A stretch of 64,000 nt of DNA from AC-38 sp033856025 (GCA_033856025.1 JAWVFQ010000037.1:1-64000), one strand, 5' to 3'. Counted from the first letter of the stretch, positions 56,428 to 64,000 are shown. A program made the numbers and translations. The notes: generated by a model not told the origin, from the letters alone.

Positions 56428-57900
56428 GTGGAAGTCTCAGCACTGAAGCACGCCGGCGTGGCCGGCCTACATGGGCGCTCGCCCCTGCTCCGCCTGCAAT
56501 CGGACGAGCGGCTGGTCGCCCTCATCCGGCGCGGCAACCATCACGCCTTCGAGGCGCTCATGGGCCGCTACCAGTCGCGCCTGCTGGCCTTCTGCCGCCA
56601 CATGCTCGGCTCCAAGGAGGATGCCGAGGACGTCCTGCAGGAGGTCTTCGCGGCCGCCTTCAACGCGATGCAGGCCGACGAACGTCCGCTCAACGTGCGG
56701 CCGTGGCTCTACCGCATCGCGCGCAACCGCTCTCTGAACCACCTACGCCGGGCCACGGCCATCGGGGTCGACTCGATGGACGTCCACTTCTCCGAGAACG
56801 GCGCCACCACCGCGGACAAGGTCCACCGGCGCGAGGACTTCCGGGCGCTGCTCCTAGACGTCCAGGGCCTGCCCGAGACCCAGCGCACGGCGCTGCTGCT
56901 GCGCGAGATCGACGCGCTCTCCTACGACCAGATCGCCGAGGCGATGGACACCACGGTGCCCAGCGTCAAGTCGCTGCTCGTGCGCGCGCGTGTGGCCCTG
57001 GCCGAGGCCGCCGAGGCGCGCCAGCTCTCCTGCGAGGACGTGCGCCTGGAGCTCGGCGAGGTGGCCGAGGGCCTCAAGAAGCTCAGCCCGCCCGTGCGCC
57101 GCCACGTCAAGCAGTGCGACCGCTGCTCCGCCTTCAAGCGCCAGCTGCGCGAGACCAACAAGGCGCTGGCCGCCATCTTCCCGGTCGGGCCGCTGCTCGC
57201 GCTCAAGCAGCTGGTCGTCCTGCACCTCGGCGGGTCGGGCGCCGGCGCGAGCGCGGGCGCCGCGGGCGGCGCCGCCGGCACGGCCGCGGCGGGCGGCGCG
57301 GCGAGCGGCCTGCTCGGCGCCGGCGCGAGCGCCGTCGTCACCAAGACCGCGGCCGGCCTGGCCGCCGCCGCCATCGTCGGCGTGGGCGCCGTCGAGGTCG
57401 GCCACGTCGGCCAGGAGTCGGTCCGCACGCGGTCCGTCGCCCAGCAGCCAGTCGTCCCCGCCGCCACCGGCGGGACCCCCGCCAAGGCCGTCCCGGAATC
57501 CCGCACCGCCCCGGCCGTGGAGAGGCCCAAGCCCCAGCCGGCGATCCGCGCGCTGGCCGCGCCCGCCGCCTCGCCGGCTCCGGCGACCACCACGCCCGCC
57601 GAGCCCGTCCCGGCGGCCACGACTCCCGCGCCGCCGCCGACCGAGACCGTCACGGACACGACCGTCCTGCCCACCCAGCCCGCCACGACGCCGGTCGCCC
57701 CGCCCGCCCCGGCGGCGATCCCGGCGGAGGACCCGGCCAAGGGCCCGGCGCCCTCCGGCGGCCAGGGCCAGCCGGGCGACCCGGGGCAGGGCCAGGGCGG
57801 CGATCCCTCCGCGCCCCCGTCGCAGCCGCGCGGCGGCGAGGAGCCCCCGCCCGAGCCCGGCGGCGGCGACGACGCGCCGGCGCCCTCCGCCGGCCCCTAG
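56428..57900 (+). CDS. ECF-like sigma factor fused to zinc finger, membrane helix and Pro-rich tail
   Basis: A 490-residue protein. Residues about 25-110 are sigma-70 region 2 (FEALMGRYQSRLLAFCRHML, DAEDVLQEVFAAAF) and about 140-195 region 4 (LPETQRTALLLREIDALSYD, with an HTH behind). Then come an anti-sigma-type zinc finger (Cys 202, His 226, Cys 230, Cys 233), a Gly/Ala-rich stretch with one likely membrane helix (about 302-322), and about 160 Pro/Thr-rich residues that would lie outside. Sigma and anti-sigma parts in one chain suggest a membrane-held sigma factor freed by a signal. GTG 56428 follows GGGAAGGGA. Confidence 0.85.
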   Translation: MEVSALKHAGVAGLHGRSPLLRLQSDERLVALIRRGNHHAFEALMGRYQSRLLAFCRHMLGSKEDAEDVLQEVFAAAFNAMQADERPLNVRPWLYRIARNRSLNHLRRATAIGVDSMDVHFSENGATTADKVHRREDFRALLLDVQGLPETQRTALLLREIDALSYDQIAEAMDTTVPSVKSLLVRARVALAEAAEARQLSCEDVRLELGEVAEGLKKLSPPVRRHVKQCDRCSAFKRQLRETNKALAAIFPVGPLLALKQLVVLHLGGSGAGASAGAAGGAAGTAAAGGAASGLLGAGASAVVTKTAAGLAAAAIVGVGAVEVGHVGQESVRTRSVAQQPVVPAATGGTPAKAVPESRTAPAVERPKPQPAIRALAAPAASPAPATTTPAEPVPAATTPAPPPTETVTDTTVLPTQPATTPVAPPAPAAIPAEDPAKGPAPSGGQGQPGDPGQGQGGDPSAPPSQPRGGEEPPPEPGGGDDAPAPSAGP

Positions 57901-58229
57901 CCGATCCGGTCTCCCGGAGCCACCTCGGCCTCGGGCGCCAGCAGCACCACGCCCTTCTCGGCGTCCAGCGCGCCGAGCACCAGGCACTCGGACATGAAGG
58001 GCCCGATCTGCTTGGGCGCGAAGTTCACCACGCCGACGACGAGCCGGCCCTCCAGGTCCTCGCGCGCGTAGTGGCGGATCTGGGCCGAGGAGCGCTTGAG
58101 GCCGAGCTCCTCGCCGAAGTCGATCGTCAGCTTCCACGCCGGGCGGCGCGCCTCGGGGAAGTCGTCGACCTCGACGACCCGGCCCACGCGCATGTCCACG
58201 CGCTCGAAGTCCTCCCACTCGATCGTCAT
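57897..58229 (-). CDS. csaA: CsaA-type tRNA-binding domain protein
   Basis: A 110-residue EMAP II/Trbp OB-fold protein of the CsaA type, an export-related chaperone and tRNA binder in Bacillus. FERVDMRVGRVVEVDDFPEA and LVVGVVNFAPKQIGPFMSEC are the conserved core. The ATG at 58229 overlaps the stop of the upstream hydrolase gene (ATGA). The stop interlocks with the sigma-factor gene in CTAG (57897-57900). A related domain occurs in MetRS, but this is a stand-alone protein. Confidence 0.92.
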   Translation of the reverse strand: MTIEWEDFERVDMRVGRVVEVDDFPEARRPAWKLTIDFGEELGLKRSSAQIRHYAREDLEGRLVVGVVNFAPKQIGPFMSECLVLGALDAEKGVVLLAPEAEVAPGDRIG

Positions 58230-58966
58230 GACGCCAGGAAGCGCTCCACCGCCGCGGCCGTCTCCTCGAACGCGTCCCACAGCACCGAGTGCCCGCCCGA
58301 GACCGTGACGACCTGCGCCCCGGGGAAGCGGCTCGCGTCGACGTGCAACGGCGAGCGGTCGCCCACCACGATCAGCGTCGGGACGTCCGCCACGGGCGGC
58401 GCCTCGCGCGCCATCTCGTTCCAGGCGCCGATCGCCGCCAGGCGCGAGTAGCGGTAGCGCAGGCGGCCGTCCTCCCCGCGGACCAGGTTCAGCCGCGCCT
58501 CCTCCTCGAGCATCTCGCGGGGAGCGTGGAAGAACATCCCGCCCGACTCCATGTCGGCGATCGCCTCCTCCTCGGTGGCGTAGGACTGGTCGCGCAACTC
58601 GGCGCGCGCGTACCCCAGGCAGGTGGAGGGCCGCAGTCCCAGCGCCGGCTCCAGCAGGACCAGGCGCTGTATCCGCTCGGGGGCCGAGGCGGCCAGCGTG
58701 CAGCAGACCAGGCCGCCGAAGGAGTAGCCGAGCCAGTCGGCGCCTACCACCTCGACCGTCTCGGTCACGTCGGCCGCGTGCGTCTCGCGCAGCCAGGGCG
58801 GCTCCTCGCCCGACTCCCCGTGGCCGCGCAGGTCCGGCGCGATCACGTGACGGTCGCCCAGCCGCTCGGCCAGTCGCCGGAAGCGCGGCCCGTGCCCGGA
58901 CAGGCCGTGCAGGCAGACCAGCGGGCGCCCGGTGGGATCACCGTAGCTGTGGAGGTTCAGGCGCAG
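58226..58966 (-). CDS. Alpha/beta hydrolase with no standard start codon
   Basis: About 246 residues of an alpha/beta hydrolase: LHSYGDPTGRPLVCLHGLSG (oxyanion His-Gly), APDLRGHG, nucleophile Ser in GYSFGG near residue 98, and His in SGGHSVLWDA. The N-terminal strand is needed for the fold, but no in-frame ATG, GTG or TTG exists between the TGA upstream and the GTG at 58846, which would remove it. Two CTG codons (58966 and 58960) give the expected N-terminus, so a CTG start is proposed. A sequence error or decay is the alternative. Confidence 0.75.
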   Translation of the reverse strand: MRLNLHSYGDPTGRPLVCLHGLSGHGPRFRRLAERLGDRHVIAPDLRGHGESGEEPPWLRETHAADVTETVEVVGADWLGYSFGGLVCCTLAASAPERIQRLVLLEPALGLRPSTCLGYARAELRDQSYATEEEAIADMESGGMFFHAPREMLEEEARLNLVRGEDGRLRYRYSRLAAIGAWNEMAREAPPVADVPTLIVVGDRSPLHVDASRFPGAQVVTVSGGHSVLWDAFEETAAAVERFLAS

Positions 58967-59000
58967 GCGCGGGAGACTAGCCGCGGCCCGCGCGACCGGC

Positions 59001-59921
59001 CTAAGCCGCGAGACCGATGACCTTCAGCCGGCGCCCGAGCGCCTTGGCCGCGAAGTCGCGCGTCTCCTGGAGCGTCGCGCCGAAGACCTCCTCGTCCTCG
59101 GGCATGTCGCTCGGAATCCACTTCGGCCGCAGCACGCCCTCGGCCAGCGGCAGCACCTCGGCCATCGCGCGCTGGATCGCCTCGCCGTAGCGCGTGTCCG
59201 CCTGCGCCATGTCGCGCAGGAAGCGCGCGCCGAACGCGACGTGGCGATGCTCGTCGCGCGCCACGTTGAGGAAGCCCTCCACGAAACCGGGCAGCGTCCC
59301 CACCGACTGGTTGTAGTCGATGATGAAGTGCTGGCCGGTGAGGGCGAGCATCCCCTCGATGACCATGTGGTAGATCGTCACGGCCTCGACCAGGACCTCG
59401 AGGTCCTCCGGCTTCTCGGCCAGGTGGTCGACGCGGCGCTTGAGGGCCTCGTCGAACATCTGGCCGAACTCCGGGTTGAGATGCTCGGACGTCTCGGCCA
59501 GCCGGCCGGCCAGGTCGCCGGCGTCCAGGACGCCCACCTCGGAGTAGAAGCGGTCGAAGAAGGCGACGTGGCGGGCCTCGTCGGCGATCTGCGTGCACAG
59601 GAAGATCCGCATCTCCTCCGTAGGCGCGGCGCGCATCATCGGCCCGAGCTCCTCGGCCACCCGCTGCTCGCCGATGAAGAACGAGGAGAGCCCGTACATG
59701 CGGGCCTCGCGCTCGTCGGCCGGGATCCGCTCGTGCCAGTCGATGCGGTCCTGGGTGAAGTCGATGTCCTGGGTGAGCCACTGCTGGCGCTCCCACAGGA
59801 GGTAGAGGTCGCGGTAGGAGAGGAGCTTGGTGCCGCGGTCCGCGGACTCCATGAGACCCGGGTCCGTCGTGGCCTGGAAGTCCTCGCGCTCGGTGGCGTG
59901 CTGCGTGGTGATGTCGGACAT
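59001..59921 (-). CDS. R2lox-type ligand-binding di-metal oxidase
   Basis: A 306-residue ferritin-like protein of the R2lox group (ribonucleotide reductase R2-like). Metal ligands are Glu 85, Glu 115, His 118, Glu 189, Glu 224 and His 227, the latter two in ARDEHRHVAFG. Val 88 (ligand Glu +3) and Tyr 184 (ligand Glu -5) match the pair that forms the Val-Tyr ether cross-link in characterised R2lox, which binds a Mn/Fe centre and a fatty acid. It is therefore unlikely to be a true RNR subunit. The ATG at 59921 is standard. Confidence 0.88.
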   Translation of the reverse strand: MSDITTQHATEREDFQATTDPGLMESADRGTKLLSYRDLYLLWERQQWLTQDIDFTQDRIDWHERIPADEREARMYGLSSFFIGEQRVAEELGPMMRAAPTEEMRIFLCTQIADEARHVAFFDRFYSEVGVLDAGDLAGRLAETSEHLNPEFGQMFDEALKRRVDHLAEKPEDLEVLVEAVTIYHMVIEGMLALTGQHFIIDYNQSVGTLPGFVEGFLNVARDEHRHVAFGARFLRDMAQADTRYGEAIQRAMAEVLPLAEGVLRPKWIPSDMPEDEEVFGATLQETRDFAAKALGRRLKVIGLAA

Positions 59922-60011
59922 GGCGGGCAGCGTAGCGGAGACTTGGCTGGCTGGCCAGCCGAGAAATCCGCGCGGAGCGGGATCCTCAGGCGGGACCGGG
60001 CCGGTGGGCGG

Positions 60012-60509
60012 CTAGGGGCCGGGCTCGCCCCCGGAGACGAGCACGGCGAGGCCTCCGCCGGCGACGACCACGGGGTAGGTCCCGGCGCGCTGGCCCGGCA
60101 CGAGGCGGGCGGCGCGGCCGCGGGCGGAGATCCGCAGGCGGTACGTGCGGTCCGCGCGCAGGGTGACCAGCCGCGGGATCGCGTCGAGGTTGCGCACGCT
60201 GAAGTCGATGGCCAGGAAGGCCGGGACCGACACGCTCTGCGGGCGCAGCTTCCCACCGCGCAGCGTGAACTGCGCGGGGATGCGGATGGGCTCCTCGTCG
60301 CCCCCGCCGCCGCCGGAGCGCGGCGCGGTCGTGGGCGGTGCCGTCGGCGGTGCCGTCGGAACCGAGGGGGTGGTTGCGGAGGGGGTGGTCACCGTTCCGG
60401 ACGTATTCGGTCCGGTTGCGGGCCCACCCCCCTTCCCCTCGTTGCCGTCCTTGCCGCACGCGGCCAGGAGCACGCACGCGGCGAGCGCCGCCAACGTCGA
60501 GCGCTTCAC
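60012..60509 (-). CDS. Lipoprotein with Thr/Pro linker and cupredoxin-like domain
   Basis: A 165-residue lipoprotein: KRSTLAALAACVLLAAC lipobox, then a Gly/Thr/Pro-rich linker, then about 90 residues of beta structure (PIRIPAQFTLRGGKLRPQSV, ending PVVVAGGGLAVLVSGGEP) resembling a cupredoxin-like sandwich without copper ligands. Function unknown. The GTG at 60509 overlaps the stop of the upstream Lrp-like gene (GTGA). It is last of a four-gene minus-strand run. Confidence 0.75.
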   Translation of the reverse strand: MKRSTLAALAACVLLAACGKDGNEGKGGGPATGPNTSGTVTTPSATTPSVPTAPPTAPPTTAPRSGGGGGDEEPIRIPAQFTLRGGKLRPQSVSVPAFLAIDFSVRNLDAIPRLVTLRADRTYRLRISARGRAARLVPGQRAGTYPVVVAGGGLAVLVSGGEPGP

Positions 60510-60781
60510 GACCCGATGTCGAACATCGCCTCGAGGTCGTGGCGCGAGAAGGCCTCGAAGGCGACCATGGTCTGGGTACGGGTCACGCCCTCCAGCTGGC
60601 CGATGGTCCGCGTCACCGTCTCGGCCAGCTTCTCCTGCTTGGGCACGCGCACGACCGCGACGAAGTCCCACTCGCCGGTCACCGAGTACGCCTCGGCCAC
60701 GCCGTCGACGTCGGCCAGCACCCCGCCGAGCGTGGGGAGCGCCGTGCGCTCGGCCTCGATGAGGACGATCGCGTGGGTCAC
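60506..60781 (-). CDS. Stand-alone Lrp/AsnC ligand-binding (RAM) domain
   Basis: A 91-residue protein with the alpha-beta ACT-like fold of the Lrp/AsnC C-terminal domain (HAIVLIEAERTALPTLGGVL, then EAYSVTGEWDFVAVVRV) and no DNA-binding part. Such short RAM proteins bind amino acids or related ligands and often form oligomers. The GTG at 60781 overlaps the upstream TGA (GTGA). Operon with the metallo-hydrolase gene before it. Confidence 0.88.
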   Translation of the reverse strand: MTHAIVLIEAERTALPTLGGVLADVDGVAEAYSVTGEWDFVAVVRVPKQEKLAETVTRTIGQLEGVTRTQTMVAFEAFSRHDLEAMFDIGS

Positions 60782-61455
60782 TTCACCGTGTGCGACGCGC
60801 CGGGATCGAGGACGTCGACCATCGACGCGCCGGCCTGCTCGACGTCGGCCTTGAAGGCCTGCGCGTCGGTCTCGATCGGCGGGAACGTGTCGTAGTGGCA
60901 GGGGATCACGGTGTCGGCCCCGACGAACTCGGCCGCGACGACGCCGTCGAAGCGGTCCATCGTGTAGTGGCCGCCGATGCACATCAGCGCCACGTCCAGT
61001 CGCCCGCGCCGGCCCACCAGCTTGAGGTCGGAGAACAGCGCGGTGTCCCCCAGGTGGTAGATCCGCTTGCCGCCCATCTCGATGACCAGCCCGGCCGGCA
61101 TGTGGGCGGTCCCGTTCGGCGAGACGGCGGTGTGCCAGGCGGGGACCAGGCGCACCGAGCCCCACTCGAACTCGACCGTGCCGCCGAGGTTGGGGTCGAA
61201 CACGTCCACGCCCTCTCCGCCGATCTCGTTGGCCAGCTCGACGATCGCCACCACCGGCGCGCCGGACCGCTTGGCGATCGCCACGGTGTCGCCGATGTGG
61301 TCGGCATGGCCGTGGGTGAGCAGGATCGTCGTGGGGTTGACGTCGTCGGCGCTCACCGCGGCCTTGGGATTGCCGGTGAGGAAGGGGTCCACGAGCACCG
61401 TCGTGTCGCCCTCGGTGAGCTCGAAGCAGGCATGTCCGAGGAAGCGGATGTCCAT
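60778..61455 (-). CDS. UPF0173-type metallo-beta-lactamase-fold hydrolase
   Basis: A 225-residue metallo-beta-lactamase-fold hydrolase of the UPF0173 family. LLTHGHADHIGD is the zinc motif; further ligand positions are in WHTAVSPNGTAHM and HLGDTALF, and the last His is in IPCHYDTFPPI. It begins directly on the first strand (MDIRFLGHACFEL). The substrate is unknown. Its start overlaps the preceding stop by one base (TGATG at 61453-61457). Confidence 0.92.
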   Translation of the reverse strand: MDIRFLGHACFELTEGDTTVLVDPFLTGNPKAAVSADDVNPTTILLTHGHADHIGDTVAIAKRSGAPVVAIVELANEIGGEGVDVFDPNLGGTVEFEWGSVRLVPAWHTAVSPNGTAHMPAGLVIEMGGKRIYHLGDTALFSDLKLVGRRGRLDVALMCIGGHYTMDRFDGVVAAEFVGADTVIPCHYDTFPPIETDAQAFKADVEQAGASMVDVLDPGASHTVK

Positions 61456-61814
61456 CAGTTCTCCTCCGTCTGGGTTGGGGCGTCCGGGCCGGACGCGGGG
61501 TGCTTGGCGAGTTCTCTGGCCAGCTCGATGCCCACGGCGACGCCGACGAGCATCCCCAGGCGGGTCTCCTCCTCGACGAGGTTGGACACGGCCCGCCGGC
61601 GCGCCTCGGCATCGGGGTTCGACGCCGCCTGGCCGACCTGGGACTCGTGGGCCGCCGCGAACCAGCCGCCCTGGCTCAGCGCCTGGTCCAGGACGCGCTG
61701 GAGCTGCGGGGCGAGGCGGGCCACCGTGTCGCGCGCGCCGGACAGCCGCTCCGGGTCGCCCAGCGCCTCCACGGCCGCGTCGATCTCCTCGTCCGAGTAG
61801 GGGCCCTCGAGCAC
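61455..61814 (-). CDS. Conserved-type hypothetical protein
   Basis: A 119-residue, largely helical, acidic protein with no recognised domain. It begins LEGPYSDEEIDAAVEALGDP and has a second helical pair (NLVEEETRLGMLVGVAVGIE). The GTG at 61814 faces the selD start across 20 bases, so the two share a promoter region. It overlaps the hydrolase gene by one base and so is the first gene of that operon. Confidence 0.65.
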   Translation of the reverse strand: MLEGPYSDEEIDAAVEALGDPERLSGARDTVARLAPQLQRVLDQALSQGGWFAAAHESQVGQAASNPDAEARRRAVSNLVEEETRLGMLVGVAVGIELARELAKHPASGPDAPTQTEEN

Positions 61815-61834
61815 CGCGTCATCATACGGTCGCG

Positions 61835-62881
61835 ATGGCGGCGCCCACCGACGACACGGCCCCGGCGCGCGCCGTGCGGCTGACGGAGCTCTCCCCCGGC
61901 GCGGGGTGTGGGTGCAAGCTCGGGGCAGCGGACCTGGCGGAGGTCCTCTCCGGCCTCGACGGATCGCTGCCCGCGGAGGTCCTGGTCGGCCCCGCCACGG
62001 CCGACGACGCCGGTGTGTTTCGCATCAGCGACGACCTCGCCCTCGTCCACACGGTGGACTTCTTCACGCCGATCGTCGACGACCCCTACGACTTCGGCCG
62101 CATCGCGGCCACGAACGCGCTGTCGGACGTGTACGCGATGGGCGGGCGGCCGCTGAGCGCGCTGAACCTGGTCGCGTTCTCGGTGGAGGACCTGGGCGCG
62201 GACGTCCTGCGCGAGATCCTGCGCGGCGGCGCCGACGCGGCCCGCGCCGCGGGCGCCGCGATCGTCGGCGGCCACTCGATCGAGGACCGCGAGCCCAAGT
62301 ACGGCCTGGCCGTGACAGGCGCCGTGCATCCGGACCGGATCCTCACCAACGCCGGCGCGCGGCCCGGCGACGCGCTGGTCCTGACCAAGCCGCTGGGCGC
62401 CGGCGCCATCTCGACCGCGGCCAAGCGCGGCGCGGCGGGCCCGGCGGACGTGGCCGCCGCGGTGGCGGTGATGACCGAGCTCAACGCCGCCGCCGCCGAG
62501 GCCGCGCTGGCCGCCGGCGCCCACGCCGCTACCGACGTGACCGGCTTCGGCCTGCTCGGGCACCTGCACGAATTGGCGGTCGCCAGCGGGGTGTCGGCGG
62601 AGGTCAGCGCCGGCGCGATCCCCGCGATCGGCCGTGCCCGGGACCTGCTGGCGGGTGAGGAGGCGGTGTCCGGAGGGCTGCGGCGCAACCTCGCGCACGC
62701 GTCGAGCTTCACGACGTTCGACGACGCCGTCGCCGAGGTGGACCGCCGGCTCGCGGCCGATCCGATGACCTCCGGCGGCCTGCTCGTCGCCCTCCCCCCC
62801 GACCGGGCGGCGCTCGTGCCCGGCGCGGTCATCGGCGCCGTCGAGCCCGGGGCGGCCGGGGCGTTGCGGGTCGGGCCCTGA
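61835..62881 (+). CDS. selD: Selenide, water dikinase SelD
   Basis: A 348-residue ATP-dependent enzyme that makes selenophosphate. SPGAGCGCKLG (residues 20-30) carries the catalytic Cys 25, where some organisms have selenocysteine, and Lys 28. VDFFTPIVDDPYDFGRIAAT and GGHSIEDREPKYG bind ATP and metal. The last two motifs are normal for active SelD. The ATG at 61835 gives the usual N-terminal lead. No selA, selB or tRNA-Sec is in the window. A terminator follows. Confidence 0.95.
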   Translation: MAAPTDDTAPARAVRLTELSPGAGCGCKLGAADLAEVLSGLDGSLPAEVLVGPATADDAGVFRISDDLALVHTVDFFTPIVDDPYDFGRIAATNALSDVYAMGGRPLSALNLVAFSVEDLGADVLREILRGGADAARAAGAAIVGGHSIEDREPKYGLAVTGAVHPDRILTNAGARPGDALVLTKPLGAGAISTAAKRGAAGPADVAAAVAVMTELNAAAAEAALAAGAHAATDVTGFGLLGHLHELAVASGVSAEVSAGAIPAIGRARDLLAGEEAVSGGLRRNLAHASSFTTFDDAVAEVDRRLAADPMTSGGLLVALPPDRAALVPGAVIGAVEPGAAGALRVGP

Positions 62882-62920
62882 CCGGCGCTTTGGCCCGGTC
62901 GAAAGACGGCCATCGAGGGA

Positions 62921-62957
62921 GGGCCCAGGCCGGGTCCGCAGGGGGGTGGGCCCTTTT
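62921..62957 (+). terminator. Terminator after selD
   Basis: GGGCCCA (62921-62927) and TGGGCCC (62947-62953) are 7-bp complementary arms around 19 bases, followed directly by TTTT. It lies 40 bases past the selD stop. The rest of the 177-base gap (62882-63058) holds GC-rich sequence with no gene or tRNA seen. Confidence 0.7.
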
Positions 62958-63058
62958 AGGCCCGGTATGCGGGATTAACTCTGACCACCCCCCCCTCGCG
63001 GGGCCGCGCCGGGACTGGGCGCCGGGGCGCCGGACCCTGACCCCCTCGATGCGGGTCG

Positions 63059-63820
63059 TCAGCGCCGGGTCGAAAGCGCGTTCAGAAGCAGCCCGAAAAG
63101 CAGGCCGCACACGGCCCCGCCGCCGGCCGCGGCCCAGCTCGCCTCGTCGGCGGCGATCGGGATCAGGAGCAGGACGCCCGCGATCACTCCGACGCCGATC
63201 AGGTCGGAGTCGGTCTCGGCGCCGCGGCGGCGGGCCAGCAGGTCGGGCACCGCCCAGGCGCACACCAGGCCCAGCGCGCCCGCGTTGCCGCCCGCGGCGA
63301 TCGGGAACGTCTCCACGGCGACGGCGAGCCCCATGCCCGCCGCGCCCGCGGCCAGGAACACGAGCACCGGAGCCCAGTGGCCGTGGCGGCGCTCCACGAG
63401 CCAGCCGAACAGCGCCACCGACAGCAGCCCCACCAGCGCGTAGCCGGTGTTGATGTAGACGAAGCTCGCCGTGAGCAGACGCCACCACTCGCTCCCGGGC
63501 GTGCCGACGACCATCAGGTCGATCTTGGAGACCCACGTCGTCTGGACGGCCAGGGAGACCAGCAGCGACGCCACCACCAGCCCCAGGGTCGCCCAGGGGC
63601 GCTGCTCCAGCCGGACGCCCGGCATCTCGCCCGGCTTCAGCGGCGTCAGCGCGGGCCGGGGCGCACGGCGGCGCCGACGCTCGCGCGGCTGGCCCTCCTT
63701 GTCGAGCTTGGGCGCCCGCTTGCGCAGGCGGCTCCCGCAGTAGGGGCACTCGGTGATGTAGGGGCTGACCTCGGACCCGCAGGTCTTGCACACCACGAAG
63801 AGGTCCGCGCCGGACGACAT
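63059..63820 (-). CDS. Zinc-ribbon pseudo-rhomboid membrane protein
   Basis: A 253-residue protein. Residues 11-28 are a zinc ribbon (CKTC...CPYC). After an Arg/Pro linker come six to seven helices of rhomboid type: WWRLLTASFVYINTGYALVG resembles the L1-TM2 region. The catalytic Ser of G-x-S-G is Ala 180 here (GGNAGALGL), and the His position in the last but one helix is Trp 229 (EASWAAAGGG). It is thus probably an inactive rhomboid, like iRhoms, binding membrane clients rather than cutting them. The ATG at 63820 was chosen at the zinc ribbon. Confidence 0.78.
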   Translation of the reverse strand: MSSGADLFVVCKTCGSEVSPYITECPYCGSRLRKRAPKLDKEGQPRERRRRRAPRPALTPLKPGEMPGVRLEQRPWATLGLVVASLLVSLAVQTTWVSKIDLMVVGTPGSEWWRLLTASFVYINTGYALVGLLSVALFGWLVERRHGHWAPVLVFLAAGAAGMGLAVAVETFPIAAGGNAGALGLVCAWAVPDLLARRRGAETDSDLIGVGVIAGVLLLIPIAADEASWAAAGGGAVCGLLFGLLLNALSTRR

Positions 63821-63852
63821 CCCCGAGCGATTGTAGAGCGGCGCCGGAAGGG

Positions 63853-64000
63853 CTACTCGCCTGTGGCGGCGATGATCTCGGCCACGACCTCGCGCAGGTC
63901 GTGGTTGGCCTCGTAGACGACGACCTGGCGGGCCGCCCCGTTGCCGCGCGACAGCAGGTCGTCCACGGCCTCCAGCTCGGCCGCCGAACCCAGGTCCTGG
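63853..64000 (-). CDS. C-terminal end of a YbdK-like glutamate-cysteine ligase (partial)
   Basis: The last 48 codons of a minus-strand gene that continues past the window edge. The sequence (DDLLSRGNGAARQVVVYEAN, then HDLREVVAEI) resembles the C-terminus of the YbdK carboxylate-amine ligase group, where a ...GTGAxRQ...DLRAVV pattern ends the protein. The match is to one short end only. Confidence 0.55.
   Translation of the reverse strand, partial: QDLGSAAELEAVDDLLSRGNGAARQVVVYEANHDLREVVAEIIAATGE

Noticed and set aside
59001..59921. Ribonucleotide reductase small subunit (NrdB)
   Set aside because: Cross-link residues Val 88 and Tyr 184 fit R2lox, and no nrdA-type gene is adjacent.
62882..63058. 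Looked for tRNA-Sec next to selD
   Set aside because: No cloverleaf with a TCA anticodon; only a terminator-like hairpin and GC-rich spacer.

Overview
The window is 64 kb of very GC-rich DNA, densely packed with genes in both directions. Neighbouring genes in one direction mostly overlap by ATGA, GTGA or TTGA. Six-gene mce operon, DprE1/DprE2, many TetR regulators and frequent GTG/TTG starts point to an actinobacterium. Arabinan-precursor genes together with long collagen-like G-A-T proteins suggest a non-mycolata lineage such as the Solirubrobacterales (Thermoleophilia). That placement is inference from gene content.

Left part (1-23.6 kb): TypA; a small coiled-coil membrane protein; a pair of acyl-CoA dehydrogenases; then a five-gene minus-strand operon (10280 down to 4490) of three collagen-like secreted proteins, a family 2 glycosyltransferase with helical repeats and a GT-C type membrane glycosyltransferase. 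Next come a DUF4333 lipoprotein, a TetR/Baeyer-Villiger monooxygenase pair, a large secreted metallohydrolase-like protein, a patatin, stress-type small genes, a CAP protein, a TetR/HCCA-isomerase pair, a degenerate YpfJ-like lipoprotein, a hydrolase-adenylate cyclase fusion, a GST/TetR divergon and initiator tRNA-Met.

Middle (23.6-43.3 kb): GFA protein, secreted esterase, hydroxyacid dehydrogenase, duplicated DUF892 protein and exopolyphosphatase. The notable block is 28.5-35.3 kb. UbiA-DprE1-DprE2 make decaprenylphosphoryl-D-arabinose. Diverging from them are a GH172/DUF2961 protein (a family that includes exo-D-arabinofuranosidases), a flippase-like membrane protein and a GT-C glycosyltransferase. 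Together they look like a D-arabinan assembly and remodelling locus. A structured RNA candidate with a strong terminator follows, then a MarR-YceI-flavin reductase unit, a ThDP enzyme, CorA and short lipid-metabolism genes.

Right part (42.5-64 kb): six MCE proteins in one overlapping operon, with no YrbE permease or MceG ATPase in the window. A regulator fusing an HxlR winged helix to an SCP2-like sterol-carrier domain sits at each end. Then come a MerR-TOBE/ModABC molybdate operon, tRNA-Leu(TAA), a sigma factor fused to its own zinc-finger/membrane segment, CsaA, an alpha/beta hydrolase without a standard start, an R2lox-type oxidase, a short operon with a metallo-beta-lactamase-fold hydrolase, SelD, a zinc-ribbon pseudo-rhomboid and the 3' end of a YbdK-like ligase.

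Five of about eleven convergent gene pairs end in the same interlock, a CTAG in which each strand's TAG stop overlaps the other. Function assignments come from reading motifs in translated sequence; no database search was run.
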